45,410 nucleotides of DNA from Williamwhitmania sp. (GCA_035529935.1 DATKVT010000074.1:1-45410); one strand, 5' to 3'; counted from the stretch's first letter, positions 25,695 through 34,940 are shown. Made by a program: numbers and translations. The notes: a model not told the origin generated them from the sequence alone.

Positions 25695-26662
25695 AAATTG
25701 CCAAAGAGGTTAAAATAGGACTGTTTGCAACAATCATGATTGTTGCTCTAATATGGGGCATCAATTTTTTAAAGGGTCGCCAAATATTTCAAAGCGACCA
25801 GGTTTACTATGGCGTTTATGATCGGATAGACGGGTTGCAGGAAGCGGCACACGTGCTCTTAAACGGGTTTAAGGTAGGGATCGTTGAAAAGATAACCCTT
25901 CGTGACAGCCAACCACCGAAACTGGTGGTTCAGTTCTCTCTCGATAGAGATTTAAAGCTACCAATGAATACCATTGCCCAAATATACAGTGCCGATCTAA
26001 TGGGTAGTAAAGATATTCGACTAATTACTCAGCCCGATTCGCTTTTTCACCACCATGGCGATACGCTTGCGACAAGTATAGAGGGCGACCTGAAAGAACA
26101 GGTAAGCATGCAGGTGCTTCCACTTAAAAAGAAGGCCGAGGATTTGATGAGTGACCTTCAGCAGGCTATTGAGATGATAAAGTTGATTTTTAACGAACAA
26201 AACAGAAAAAATATTGAGGGGAGCTTCCAAGGTATACGTTCAACCATCTCCAATTTAGAAAGAACCTCCGGCACCTTGGATACGCTAGTGGCTGGACAAA
26301 AGGGTCGATTGGAAAGGATTCTTCTTAACGTTGAAAGTATTAGCTCCAACTTTAGAAGTAAAAATGCTCAATTTTCAAATATTATTAACAATTTCTCAGC
26401 CATAACGGATACGTTGGCAAAAACCAGCTTTTCGAGCACACTTGCGGAGACTAATAATGCCTTGCAAAGTTTTAACGCTGTGATGGTAAAGGTTACGAAG
26501 GGTGAAGGCACCCTTGGTCAACTAATTAAAAACGACAGCCTTTACAACAACCTTGATAGCGCTTCGCACCATCTTGACCTACTTATTAAGGATATCAACT
26601 CGAATCCTAACCGGTACGTTCATTTTTCCGTTTTTGGAAAAAAGGAAAAACAGAAAAAATAG
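25691..26662 (+). CDS. MlaD/MCE family protein
   Basis: A 323-aa single-pass membrane protein with an MCE domain that binds phospholipid in ABC-linked lipid transport between the membranes. The N-terminal helix (IGLFATIMIVALIWGINFL, about residues 9-27) is followed by the MCE domain (about 38-115) with VLLNGFKVGIVEKITL and AQIYSADLMGSKDI. The remaining part (about 130-300) is helical and likely coiled coil, ending GEGTLGQLIKNDSLYNNLDS, a repeat common in these proteins. No ATPase or permease gene is adjacent. It is coupled to the amidase gene by a 4-nt overlap. Confidence 0.87.
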   Translation: MKIAKEVKIGLFATIMIVALIWGINFLKGRQIFQSDQVYYGVYDRIDGLQEAAHVLLNGFKVGIVEKITLRDSQPPKLVVQFSLDRDLKLPMNTIAQIYSADLMGSKDIRLITQPDSLFHHHGDTLATSIEGDLKEQVSMQVLPLKKKAEDLMSDLQQAIEMIKLIFNEQNRKNIEGSFQGIRSTISNLERTSGTLDTLVAGQKGRLERILLNVESISSNFRSKNAQFSNIINNFSAITDTLAKTSFSSTLAETNNALQSFNAVMVKVTKGEGTLGQLIKNDSLYNNLDSASHHLDLLIKDINSNPNRYVHFSVFGKKEKQKK

Positions 26663-26963
26663 GCCTACGATTAAGTCGTGTCGGGTTCGTTAAAATATTA
26701 GCTGCTATTTAAGCTTCATCACTCACTTGAACTTTACCATTTCAATGGTTTAGCTAACAAGTTATTAACAGCAATCTATTTTATTAATAACCTATATATC
26801 AATTCGTTATACGTTGGTCAAAATCAAAAAATACCAACTACCCAGAGAACAAGTAGGTTAAATAATAATTGAAAAAGTCAATAGCAAAATAGTTTTTTTT
26901 TGTACTATTTTTTTCCAAAATTTGTTTTCTTCAAAAAACACCGAAGAAAAATACTAATTGGAA
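26663..26963. other. A+T-rich intergenic region before dnaA
   Basis: About 300 bp with long A and T runs. The only DnaA-box-like string I see is TTATTAACA near 26762, with two mismatches to the consensus; there is no cluster. No ORF is supported here. A promoter for dnaA is likely, but I cannot point to a clean -33/-7 pair. Confidence 0.5.
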
Positions 26964-28400
26964 ATGAGCAAGCATAGTGAAGTATGGCGCGACTGCCTTA
27001 AAATTATTAGAGATAATGTTCCGGCAGCAAGTTTTAAAACCTGGTTTGAACCCATAGTTCCACTTAAAATAGAGAATAAGGTACTCACAATACAGGTGCC
27101 AAGCCCATTCTTCTATGAGTATTTAGAAGAACAGTACATCGATATTCTGCGCCGAACCATCAGAAAAGAACTTGGCGTTGATGCCAAGCTGGAGTATAGC
27201 GTTGTTATGGATAACTCTGCAATGGTTGCTGGTGCTCAATTTCCTACCACCGTAAAATTTCCTACCCAAAGCAAAGGGGATCTTAAAAATCGGCCCATCT
27301 CGGTTTCCATGTCTTCGTCTGAGAACCAGATAAAGAACCCTTTTATTATTCCGGGGCTTAAGAAACTTCAAATCGATCCCCAACTTAACTCCGATAACTC
27401 TTTCACCAATTTTGTGGAAGGAGAATGCAATCGGTTGGCACGTTCAGCTGGATTAGCTGTGGCAAATAATCCTGGCAAAACTGCATTTAATCCACTATTT
27501 ATATATGGTAGCAGTGGATTGGGCAAAACCCATTTGGCTCATGCAATAGGTATTGAGGTTAAGGAGCAATACCCTGAAAAAGTGGTGCTTTACGTTAGTG
27601 CAGTTCATTTCCAAAATCAGTTTGTTGATGCTATAAAGAACAATACAAAGAACGACTTTCTTCATTTCTACCAAATGATTGACGTTCTTATTATCGACGA
27701 TGTGCATGACTTTGCAGGCAAAGAAAAAACCCAGGATACCTTTTTTCATATTTTCAACCACCTTCATCAGTCGGGTAAACAGTTGATATTGACATCGGAC
27801 AAGCCACCAGTAGAACTTCAAGGGCTTGAGCAACGGCTGCTCTCCCGTTTTAAATGGGGGCTTTCAGCCGACTTGCAGTCCCCCGATTTTGAAACCAGAA
27901 TTGCCATTTTAAGAAAGAAAATCTACAACGACGGGATTGAAATTCCGGATGATGTGATTGAATATATTGCCTCCCACATTAATTCTAACATTAGAGAACT
28001 TGAAGGCGCCCTTATTTCGTTACTAGCTCAAGCAACGCTAAACAAGAAGGAGATAAATCTTGATTTGGCAAGGCAAATGATTGCGAAGCTGGTAAAAAAC
28101 ACAAGGAAAGAGATTTCCATTGACTATATCCAGAAAAAGGTGTGCGAATACTTTAATATTCCGATGGATGCACTGCAAGCAAAAACGAGAAAGCGAGAAA
28201 TTGTTCAAGCACGTCAAATAGCCATGTTTTTTTCAAAGGGCTATACAAAGGCCTCTCTTTCTTCAATTGGCTCAATGATTGGGGGAAAAGACCATGCGAC
28301 CGTTCTACATGCCTGCAAGACTATCTCCAACCTTATTGAAACTGATAAGGTATTCAAGGGCCAAATAGACGAGATAGAGAAAAAAATAAAGACATTATAA
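26964..28400 (+). CDS. dnaA: Chromosomal replication initiator DnaA
   Basis: A 478-aa initiator ATPase that binds DnaA boxes and opens oriC. Domain I begins SEVWRDCLKIIRDNVPAASF with the KTWFEPI signature; a low-complexity linker spans about 85-140. The AAA+ domain has Walker A FIYGSSGLGKTHLAHAIG (about 179-196) and Walker B VLIIDDVHDF. Domain IV carries the DNA-binding signature GGKDHATVLHACKTI near the C-terminus. The ORF opens at a TTG at 26958, but the ATG at 26964 (MSKHSEVW) is used. Neighbours are envelope genes rather than dnaN or recF, so this dnaA is not in the classic origin cluster. Confidence 0.97.
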   Translation: MSKHSEVWRDCLKIIRDNVPAASFKTWFEPIVPLKIENKVLTIQVPSPFFYEYLEEQYIDILRRTIRKELGVDAKLEYSVVMDNSAMVAGAQFPTTVKFPTQSKGDLKNRPISVSMSSSENQIKNPFIIPGLKKLQIDPQLNSDNSFTNFVEGECNRLARSAGLAVANNPGKTAFNPLFIYGSSGLGKTHLAHAIGIEVKEQYPEKVVLYVSAVHFQNQFVDAIKNNTKNDFLHFYQMIDVLIIDDVHDFAGKEKTQDTFFHIFNHLHQSGKQLILTSDKPPVELQGLEQRLLSRFKWGLSADLQSPDFETRIAILRKKIYNDGIEIPDDVIEYIASHINSNIRELEGALISLLAQATLNKKEINLDLARQMIAKLVKNTRKEISIDYIQKKVCEYFNIPMDALQAKTRKREIVQARQIAMFFSKGYTKASLSSIGSMIGGKDHATVLHACKTISNLIETDKVFKGQIDEIEKKIKTL

Positions 28401-28415
28401 GAAGGCTACAAAGCA

Positions 28416-28452
28416 AAAAAACGGTGAGAGTAAATTCCCATCGTTTTTTTTT
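28416..28452 (+). terminator. Terminator after dnaA
   Basis: An imperfect hairpin AAAACGGTGAGA/TCCCATCGTTTT (one mismatch, one G.U) with a 6-nt loop followed by a run of Ts. Confidence 0.7.
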
Positions 28453-28467
28453 GCAAAATAAACCTTG

Positions 28468-29103
28468 CTACAGCACCATTTTTAGCTGAGTTTGTCCATT
28501 TAAAACATCAGCCTCTGTAAATCCCATTTTTTTCAGATATTGAAGATGGGTGGCGTTGCCTGTTTCGGCAACCAATTGCTTAATGCCGAGCGATTCGAAA
28601 AAGGCGGTATTGTTTCGGTAAACAAACCTGCCCATCTTAAAGTCACGATACTCGGGAATAACAAAGTCAAGAACAACCTTTAAAGTATCGCTGGATTGTT
28701 TTTCACCAATAAATACACCGGCAACGGCCATGTTGCGCAAAACCAAAACAGTAATTGCATCGGCATGATTTCCAATTTTAAATTCAGGGAAAATTGCTGC
28801 AATTTCCTGCCTGAAAAAATTTTGAAATGCAGTAAAGTAACCATCTGAAGAATCTACCCGCTGAAGGTTAAAAAACTCCTTCCTGCTGTAAATTTTGTAG
28901 AGGTAGTAAATATTTACGAAAACTATAAAACCGTTAAAGAGGGCTACGGGGTAGGCAAGAATTACAAATCCATAGATCGAAAACACTAACGATCCAAACA
29001 GGTTGAACCATCTGAGCTTTATTATTGAGCTCATTAGCAAAGAAATGGCTGTAATTATTGAAGCCACATATCCGAGCAACTCTACAAAACTTATACTTCC
29101 CAT
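28468..29103 (-). CDS. YgjV-like membrane domain fused to a GNAT-like domain
   Basis: A 211-aa protein in two parts. The N-terminal half (about residues 1-85) has three membrane helices: VELLGYVASIITAISLLMSS, RWFNLFGSLVFSIYGFVILA and ALFNGFIVFVNIYYLYKI, resembling the small YgjV-type inner-membrane proteins. The C-terminal half (about 95-211) is soluble, with ITVLVLRNMAVAGVFIGE, a strand run VVLDFVIPEYRDFKMGRFVY and YLKKMGF near the end, the last being a common acyltransferase (GNAT) feature. The activity is unknown. No terminator separates it from the dnaA terminator, which may serve both. Confidence 0.65.
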   Translation of the reverse strand: MGSISFVELLGYVASIITAISLLMSSIIKLRWFNLFGSLVFSIYGFVILAYPVALFNGFIVFVNIYYLYKIYSRKEFFNLQRVDSSDGYFTAFQNFFRQEIAAIFPEFKIGNHADAITVLVLRNMAVAGVFIGEKQSSDTLKVVLDFVIPEYRDFKMGRFVYRNNTAFFESLGIKQLVAETGNATHLQYLKKMGFTEADVLNGQTQLKMVL

Positions 29104-29135
29104 TTTTCAAGTAATTTTTAGGTGGGAGGCAAAGA

Positions 29136-29163
29136 TAAAAAAAAGAGCCTCTCACAAAGCTCT
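29136..29163 (-). terminator. Weak terminator after the glycosyltransferase gene
   Basis: A short stem AGAGC/GCTCT preceded on the plus strand by a run of As, giving a U tract for leftward transcription. The stem is only 5 bp. Confidence 0.4.
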
Positions 29164-29189
29164 ACCTGTCAATTAAATCATTAAAAAAC

Positions 29190-30335
29190 TTACTTCTGGT
29201 ATTGAAGAAGCAACAAAAGTAACTTCTGTGCTGTATTCTCCCACTGATACACCATTGCCCTTTCTAATCCTTTTTTGGTTAAACCCAAAAGACACTTTTT
29301 ATCAATAAGAATCAAGCGCCCAGCCTCCGAAATTTCCACCTCATTCTTTGGATCAACCAATATGGCAGCACCACTTGCTACCTCTTCAAGTGAGGATTGT
29401 ATGGAGGTAACTATCGGAACCCCAAACGAAATTGCATCGAGGACATTTAAGCACCACTTATCATAAAAGGAAGGTGCAATGTAGGCCGATGCTCCTACAA
29501 AAAGGATCGACTTATCGGTCTCCTTCATCTGGTTAATAAGGAAAATTTTTTCAGCGTGTTTTGCAAACCACTCCTCTCCCACTACTCCTATCACCATATC
29601 TTTGCTGGCTCCAATAATTACAATTGGAACTTTCACCATAAGCACATCAACCATACGCTTATATCCCAGTAAAACGCTGGTAATATTACTAAGGTAATTA
29701 CTGTTGTCGATGGTTAGAATGAATTTCTCGGGAAGACTATATTGTTCAGCTAACTTGCCAAATTGAGCCTTTACATCCACCTCGTTGGAGTAATTGGTAA
29801 TGCCAGCCTGAACCACAATAAGTTTTTGGGGTTCTATTTCGGGCCAATAACGTTGAACTAAATTCTCCTTTTCGTAATGGCTCGAAAGTATCAGTTTTGT
29901 ACATTTTGAAATCAGACGTTTGGAAACGTAACGGCGGTAAAAGGACTGTCTCTCATCCTTAGTATCTACCCCACCATAAAGTTTATTCCAAATAAAACCG
30001 CCCCAAAATGAGGGAAGTAAATATAGGTGGGGTATCTTAAGCCCTAACGGTCCAGTAAAACCAAGATTCAGCAATAGTTCACAGCCATTTTTTTGAAGGG
30101 ATTTGGGCAATAACAATTGATCGCCAATGATATTTCCGAGTGATGAAATTTGTTTAAAGCTGAAATTTTTGGCAAATGACAAACCATCTGGACGAGGGTA
30201 TTTAGAAAAAAGGACGTAACTATTTATTGTGTCAGCTTTTTGTAGAGCATCAACCATTGCAAGTGTAACTCTTTCGCTGACGGTGCTGTTTGGCGAGAAC
30301 AATTCAGCAGAGGATATACCAATTACCATAATCAT
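29190..30335 (-). CDS. Glycosyltransferase family 4 (group 1) protein
   Basis: A 381-aa GT-B-fold glycosyltransferase that probably transfers a sugar from a nucleotide donor to a surface glycan. The C-terminal donor domain shows SAYIAPSFYDKWCLNVLDAI, in which a Ser-x-Tyr-x-x-x-P and the conserved region normally containing the E-x7-E pair can be traced, then FGVPIVTSIQSSLEEVASGAAILVDP, the group 1 signature. The N-terminal domain is less conserved, with ILTIDNSNYLSNITSVLLGY in the linker region. The acceptor and donor are unknown. It stands alone, between cysQ and the YgjV-like gene. Confidence 0.82.
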   Translation of the reverse strand: MIMVIGISSAELFSPNSTVSERVTLAMVDALQKADTINSYVLFSKYPRPDGLSFAKNFSFKQISSLGNIIGDQLLLPKSLQKNGCELLLNLGFTGPLGLKIPHLYLLPSFWGGFIWNKLYGGVDTKDERQSFYRRYVSKRLISKCTKLILSSHYEKENLVQRYWPEIEPQKLIVVQAGITNYSNEVDVKAQFGKLAEQYSLPEKFILTIDNSNYLSNITSVLLGYKRMVDVLMVKVPIVIIGASKDMVIGVVGEEWFAKHAEKIFLINQMKETDKSILFVGASAYIAPSFYDKWCLNVLDAISFGVPIVTSIQSSLEEVASGAAILVDPKNEVEISEAGRLILIDKKCLLGLTKKGLERAMVYQWENTAQKLLLLLLQYQK

Positions 30336-30427
30336 GTAACATTAAGGATTACTAATAAATCACTGGGTTAAAACAAGAGCAAAACCATTATAGTTCTATC
30401 GACGTGGTAAACTAGCCTAAATTAAAT

Positions 30428-30458
30428 AAAAAAAGAGCGTAAGAATAACCATACGCTC
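30428..30458 (-). terminator. Terminator after cysQ
   Basis: A 7-bp stem GAGCGTA/TACGCTC with an A-rich left side, so the U tract lies downstream for leftward transcription. Confidence 0.75.
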
Positions 30459-30481
30459 GTTCTTAACATATTTTGAAGTAA

Positions 30482-31312
30482 CTACTTTACCTTTCGTTGA
30501 ACAACAAACCAAGGATTTGTTAAGATCTCCTTATTATATATCATTCGAGAGTTGGTCTCAAAATCAAGAACCTCGCATCCGGCAGCTTCGGCCACAGCTT
30601 GTCCAGCAGCCGTGTCCCACTCCGAAGTTGATGCGAGCCGAGGGTAAACATCGGCGCTGCCCTCAGCCACCATGCAAAGTTTTAAGCTACTTCCACGAGA
30701 AATAAATGCCACCTCGCCATGCTTTGATTTGAGATTATCAACAAATTTCTCCGTTTCCCGGGACATGTGCGAACGACTACCTACAACTGTCATTACGTTG
30801 GTTGAACTTTGCAGGGGAAGTTTATCCGAAATATTTACAATATCATTAAAGGTAAATGAAGCTTCAGCGTCAGGCTTTACGTCAATTTTTTTAAACGCAC
30901 CAAAAGTTATGTCACCAAAATATAGTTCCCGTAGAACCGGAATATAAACAACCCCCATAATGGGAAACTGATTATAAATGAGGGCAATGTTAACGGTAAA
31001 TTCGCCATTACGCTTAATAAACTCCTTCGTCCCATCGAGCGGATCAACCATCCAGAAATACTCCCACCCCTTACGCTCTTCATAGAGGATGTCTCTACCC
31101 TCTTCACTTAGAACCGGAATTCGAGTCTTTGCTAGGTTGCTTTTAATTTCGTTGTGAGCCTTGCGGTCAGCAAGAGTGAGAGGCGTTGAGTCGGACTTAA
31201 GATTAACTTGAAAATCATCGGAATTGTAAACATCCATTATTAAGCCTCCCGCACGAACTGCAGCAGTTACCGCAGCCGAAGCAAGGAGTTTTAACTCTTT
31301 TTCCTGAATCAT
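30482..31312 (-). CDS. cysQ: 3'(2'),5'-bisphosphate nucleotidase CysQ
   Basis: A 276-aa magnesium-dependent phosphatase of the inositol monophosphatase superfamily that removes the 3' phosphate of 3'-phosphoadenosine 5'-phosphate formed in sulfate assimilation. The metal-binding motifs are present: the Glu of PVLSEEGRDI, WMVDPLDGTKEFIKRNGEFT (DPLDGT) and ASTSEWDTAAGQAVAEAAG (late WD-AA). The length and start MIQEKELKLLASAAVTAAVR are usual. It stands alone and has its own terminator. Confidence 0.92.
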   Translation of the reverse strand: MIQEKELKLLASAAVTAAVRAGGLIMDVYNSDDFQVNLKSDSTPLTLADRKAHNEIKSNLAKTRIPVLSEEGRDILYEERKGWEYFWMVDPLDGTKEFIKRNGEFTVNIALIYNQFPIMGVVYIPVLRELYFGDITFGAFKKIDVKPDAEASFTFNDIVNISDKLPLQSSTNVMTVVGSRSHMSRETEKFVDNLKSKHGEVAFISRGSSLKLCMVAEGSADVYPRLASTSEWDTAAGQAVAEAAGCEVLDFETNSRMIYNKEILTNPWFVVQRKVK

Positions 31313-31371
31313 TCGGATTTTTTTTGCTTATCCTTATTAATAGTGCAAAGGTAAAACATATTTAGGGAAAG

Positions 31372-31402
31372 AAAAAAGCTGCCCCATACAATGCGGCAGC
31401 TT
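31372..31402 (-). terminator. Terminator after the HD-like gene
   Basis: An 8-bp stem AAGCTGCC/GGCAGCTT, with As on the left giving a U tract for leftward transcription. Confidence 0.75.
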
Positions 31403-31423
31403 ATAGTAGAAATTAACAAATTT

Positions 31424-31984
31424 TTACTTAAGCCTACTCCTAAACGGCTCAAAAGTCATAAAATCGGCATGGTGTACAATGTAAGCCTCAGTAGTACGCT
31501 TTACCATATCACCTTCGCCAGCGTGTGTAGCAACAATATGGCATACCTCTGCAGGAACACCGCACTGCTCAGCCAAGGAAACACCTGAAAAGGGGTGACG
31601 CAAATATGCCCCATACTTACCCTGCCTTGCCTTACCGTTTTCATCTAGTTCGTACTCTAGTAGCTTCCCTACATCTGCCAAAATAGCACCAGCCAGCAAA
31701 ACATCGAGGTTTACCGGTAACTCTTTCTTAAAAAATTCATTCATCTTTTTTCCTGCTTCGTAGGCAATATGCACTACCGAACGTTTGTGAGCCATGAATG
31801 AAACCTTCAAATCAGGTCCACAAAGGAGAGTAAATGGGATAACTTTAAGATCCGTATATGTCAGCACGCTTCGTTCGAGGGCAAGTTCCCACGTTTTTGC
31901 GGTCAGGCTGCGCAAATTAACATCGGAAATCCACTCCAACTCTGGCCAAAGTTCAACTACCTGCTTTGCATAATCGTTTTTCAT
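31424..31984 (-). CDS. HD-domain-like protein with altered HD motif
   Basis: A 186-aa soluble protein with the helical arrangement of HD phosphohydrolases. It has a first His region (FMAHKRSVVHIA), the central LLAGAILADVGKLLEYE, a RHPFSGVSLAEQ helix, ATHAGEGDM and a late IVHHADF. In typical HD proteins the central motif reads HDxGK; here Ala replaces the His (ADVGK), while later His and Asp residues remain. Whether this family still binds metal or hydrolyses nucleotides is uncertain. It lies 60 nt downstream of the dehydrogenase gene, separated by a CAGCCAAC/GTTGGCTG hairpin (32004-32022). Confidence 0.72.
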   Translation of the reverse strand: MKNDYAKQVVELWPELEWISDVNLRSLTAKTWELALERSVLTYTDLKVIPFTLLCGPDLKVSFMAHKRSVVHIAYEAGKKMNEFFKKELPVNLDVLLAGAILADVGKLLEYELDENGKARQGKYGAYLRHPFSGVSLAEQCGVPAEVCHIVATHAGEGDMVKRTTEAYIVHHADFMTFEPFRSRLK

Positions 31985-32003
31985 ACCTTATATAAATAAG
32001 GCA

Positions 32004-32022
32004 CAGCCAACACAGTTGGCTG
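32004..32022. repeat. Intercistronic hairpin
   Basis: A perfect 8-bp stem CAGCCAAC/GTTGGCTG with loop ACA lies between the dehydrogenase and HD-like genes. There is no U tract on the leftward side, so it may be an mRNA-processing or stability hairpin rather than a terminator. Confidence 0.4.
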
Positions 32023-32044
32023 CGCAATTTTTATCATGTTTCGG

Positions 32045-33241
32045 TTACTTAAGCTTAGCAATAATGGCGTCTGCCATTTGAATGGTGGAGGCTGCTCCCT
32101 GTTTGATAACCTCAGGGCAACCACGAAGTTTCATCATATCGTAGGTTTTCACCTTCCCATCCTGAACTACCTCTGCAACAGCGCGATGAATTTTAGCAGA
32201 GATTTCGGCTTCACCAAGATAGTCCAGCATCATGCAAGCTGAGTCGATCATTGCAATTGGGTTTACGATGGGAACTTCAAAGTCCGCATATTTTGGAGCA
32301 GAACCGTGAGTGGGTTCAAAAACGGCAACACCTCCATCGCCAAACTGAGCGCTGCATGCAAATCCCAATCCACCAATTAGGCCTGCAAAACCGTCTGAAA
32401 TTATATCACCAAACATATTTCCAGCCACAATCACGTGGTAATCCTCCGGATTTTTGGTGAGCCACATCATCTGCGCATCAATGTTCGTATCCCACACTTG
32501 AATGTTTGGAAACTCCTTCTTGCTGAGCTCTTGGGCGACCTTAAGCATCATTCCTGATGTCTCACGGATCACGTTTGGCTTCTCGCAAACAGTAATCGCC
32601 TTATAACCCTTCTCCTTTGCATACTCAAAAGCAGCCCTCACGATTCTCTCCGTATATTTTTTTGTAAATATCCGGGTAGAAACTGCCAACTCCTCCTTGG
32701 GGCACCAACCAAAGTTGTCACGGAACTTTGAGTGAGTCATCAACGCATCGTATACTGGTTGCGGTGGATTTGTCCATTCTACCCCACCGTATAACCCTTC
32801 AGTGTTCTGACGGAAAATCATGGTATCTACCAGTGGTTCTTCAATAGTATTACCTGCTCCACGTCGAATAAAGTTTAGCGGATTACCTTTAAATGTTTTG
32901 CAGGGACGCATGCAAATGTCGAGGTTGAAGTGCTGACGCATTGCCACAATAGGGCTATAGTAAACAAGCCCTTTGTTCTGTAGCTCAGGAATGAGTTCGG
33001 ATGCCGCTTTATCTTTTGGTTTTGAAGTAATTGCCCCAAAAAGTCCAATTTTATGTTTCTCCAAAAGTTTAATTGTCCGCTCAGGAAGTGGGTCTCCCTC
33101 CTTACACCAAAACTCCCAGCCAATATCTCCCTGAACATAATTGGCGTGAAAACCAGCTGCTTCGAGCACTCTAATTGCCTGTTCTAGAACTATTTTTCCA
33201 ATTCCGTCACCAGGCATGGCTACTATTGTTCTACTAGTCAT
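32045..33241 (-). CDS. Isocitrate/isopropylmalate dehydrogenase family protein
   Basis: A 398-aa NAD(P)-dependent beta-decarboxylating dehydrogenase. It opens MTSRTIVAMPGDGIGKIVLE, then GAITSKPKD, the substrate-binding FRQNTEGLYGGVEW, VCEKPNVIRETSGMM, the metal-binding NMFGDIISDGFAGLIGGLGF and the nucleotide-binding FEPTHGSAPKYAD. Its closeness to isocitrate dehydrogenase is suggested by length and by the FRQNTEGLYGG form; homoisocitrate or other substrates cannot be excluded. It runs in the same direction as the HD-like gene and is divergent from pepD. Confidence 0.88.
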   Translation of the reverse strand: MTSRTIVAMPGDGIGKIVLEQAIRVLEAAGFHANYVQGDIGWEFWCKEGDPLPERTIKLLEKHKIGLFGAITSKPKDKAASELIPELQNKGLVYYSPIVAMRQHFNLDICMRPCKTFKGNPLNFIRRGAGNTIEEPLVDTMIFRQNTEGLYGGVEWTNPPQPVYDALMTHSKFRDNFGWCPKEELAVSTRIFTKKYTERIVRAAFEYAKEKGYKAITVCEKPNVIRETSGMMLKVAQELSKKEFPNIQVWDTNIDAQMMWLTKNPEDYHVIVAGNMFGDIISDGFAGLIGGLGFACSAQFGDGGVAVFEPTHGSAPKYADFEVPIVNPIAMIDSACMMLDYLGEAEISAKIHRAVAEVVQDGKVKTYDMMKLRGCPEVIKQGAASTIQMADAIIAKLK

Positions 33242-33389
33242 AAATGATTGTTTTTGGGTGAAAAGTTAGTTTACGAGAAATCCAAAAATAGAAAAAACAT
33301 GCTACAAAACAACTGTAAAAAATCATACTTCAGCTTGCATACCAATCGATAATCGGTTATGTTTACGGGTCACTTTTAAAGTAGAAACT

Positions 33390-34859
33390 ATGTCAAAACT
33401 AGGAAGCTTAACACCATCAGATATTTGGATGTATTTCGAGCAGATATGCCAAGTACCACGCCCCTCAAAAAAGGAGGAGAAAATAATTGCCTACTTACTC
33501 GATTTTGCCAAAGCACATAAACTTGAGGCAAAAACTGATGAAATTGGCAACGTAGTAATTCGAAAACCAGCCACCAAAGGCATGGAAAATAGGGAAACAG
33601 TTGTTCTTCAAAGCCATACAGATATGGTGTGTGAGAAAAATAGCAACATTAATCACGACTTTAATGTTGACCCTATTCAACCCTACATTGATGGTGGGTG
33701 GGTAAAAGCAAAAGGAACTACTCTTGGTGCCGATGATGGCATTGGCATAGCAGCACAGCTTGCCCTACTCGCTTCAACCAACGTACCCCATGGACCATTG
33801 GAGTGCCTATTTACAGTTGACGAAGAAACTGGCCTCACGGGAGCCTTTGAGATAAAGGAAGGGTTCTTTGAAGGAAAGTATCTATTAAATCTCGACTCAG
33901 AGGATGAAGGAGAACTCTTTATTGGGTGTGCTGGTGGTTTGGATACCGTTGTAACTTTCGACTATGAAAGAGAACCAATGCCATCGGGAAATTTGGCTTA
34001 CAAACTATCCATTACGGGATTATCGGGTGGGCATTCTGGTGACGACATAAATAAGGGCTTGGGGAACTCTATAAAGTTACTTAACCGGTTCCTGTGGAGA
34101 ACAAACACCAAGTATGACCTTCGAATGTCAATATTGGAAGGTGGCAATCTCCGAAATGCTATACCACGTGAAGCCTACACCATCTTTACCATCCACGAGG
34201 AGGACATTGAAAGCATGATGAAGGATTTCAAGCAGTATGTTAACGATGTAAAACAAGAGTTGAGGACAACTGAGCCTAACCTAACACTTGAGCTGGTGCC
34301 TGTAGCACTACCCGATTATGTAATTGACGAAACCACCCAGTACGATTTACTTAACTCGCTATATGCTTGTCCTCATGGCGTAATTGAGATGAGTCGCGAT
34401 ATTCCAGGTCTGGTTGAAACTTCAACCAACCTAGCCTCGGTTAAGTTTATTCACGATAATCAAATCTTGATTTGCACAAGCCAACGCAGCTCGGTTGCCT
34501 CATCCATCAAGGATATTTCCTATATGGTTGAGAGCGTTTTTCGGTTAGCAAACTCCAAAATTGTGCATTCTGATGGCTATCCTGGATGGATGCCCAACAC
34601 CAACTCGGTTATTTTAACTGTCACCGTTGATGCCTATAAGCGGCAATTTGGCTACGAGCCCAAGGTTCGGGCAATACATGCCGGTTTGGAATGTGGACTT
34701 TTTCTTGAAAAGTACCCCTACCTCGACATGATATCGTTTGGGCCTACATTACGAGGTGTCCATTCACCTGATGAGCGATTGGAAATTGCTTCGGTGGAGA
34801 AATTCTGGAAACTTTTAACAGATGTTGTTGCTCACATTCCCGTAAAGGAGAAAATGTAA
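33390..34859 (+). CDS. pepD: Aminoacyl-histidine dipeptidase (PepD, M20 family)
   Basis: A 489-aa cytosolic zinc dipeptidase that hydrolyses Xaa-His and other dipeptides. Metal and catalytic residues are visible: LQSHTDMVCEKN (His76, Asp78), TLGADDGIGIA (Asp115), TVDEETGLTGAFEI (catalytic Glu145 and ligand Glu146), LLNLDSEDEGELFIGCAGG, and the late IHAGLECGLF and FGPTLRGVHSPDERLEIASV. The lid-domain signature GLSGGHSGDDINKG is also present. The length is the usual one for this family. Confidence 0.95.
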   Translation: MSKLGSLTPSDIWMYFEQICQVPRPSKKEEKIIAYLLDFAKAHKLEAKTDEIGNVVIRKPATKGMENRETVVLQSHTDMVCEKNSNINHDFNVDPIQPYIDGGWVKAKGTTLGADDGIGIAAQLALLASTNVPHGPLECLFTVDEETGLTGAFEIKEGFFEGKYLLNLDSEDEGELFIGCAGGLDTVVTFDYEREPMPSGNLAYKLSITGLSGGHSGDDINKGLGNSIKLLNRFLWRTNTKYDLRMSILEGGNLRNAIPREAYTIFTIHEEDIESMMKDFKQYVNDVKQELRTTEPNLTLELVPVALPDYVIDETTQYDLLNSLYACPHGVIEMSRDIPGLVETSTNLASVKFIHDNQILICTSQRSSVASSIKDISYMVESVFRLANSKIVHSDGYPGWMPNTNSVILTVTVDAYKRQFGYEPKVRAIHAGLECGLFLEKYPYLDMISFGPTLRGVHSPDERLEIASVEKFWKLLTDVVAHIPVKEKM

Positions 34860-34940
34860 GTGTAATTTTATGGTAAGGAATGTACTATCACAGACTAATC
34901 TAATATGATAGTCAATTTTCGTTGATATAGATTGATGAAC

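Noticed and set aside
26663-26963. Chromosome origin upstream of dnaA
   Set aside because: Only one weak DnaA-box-like string is visible, and the neighbouring genes are not those of an origin cluster.
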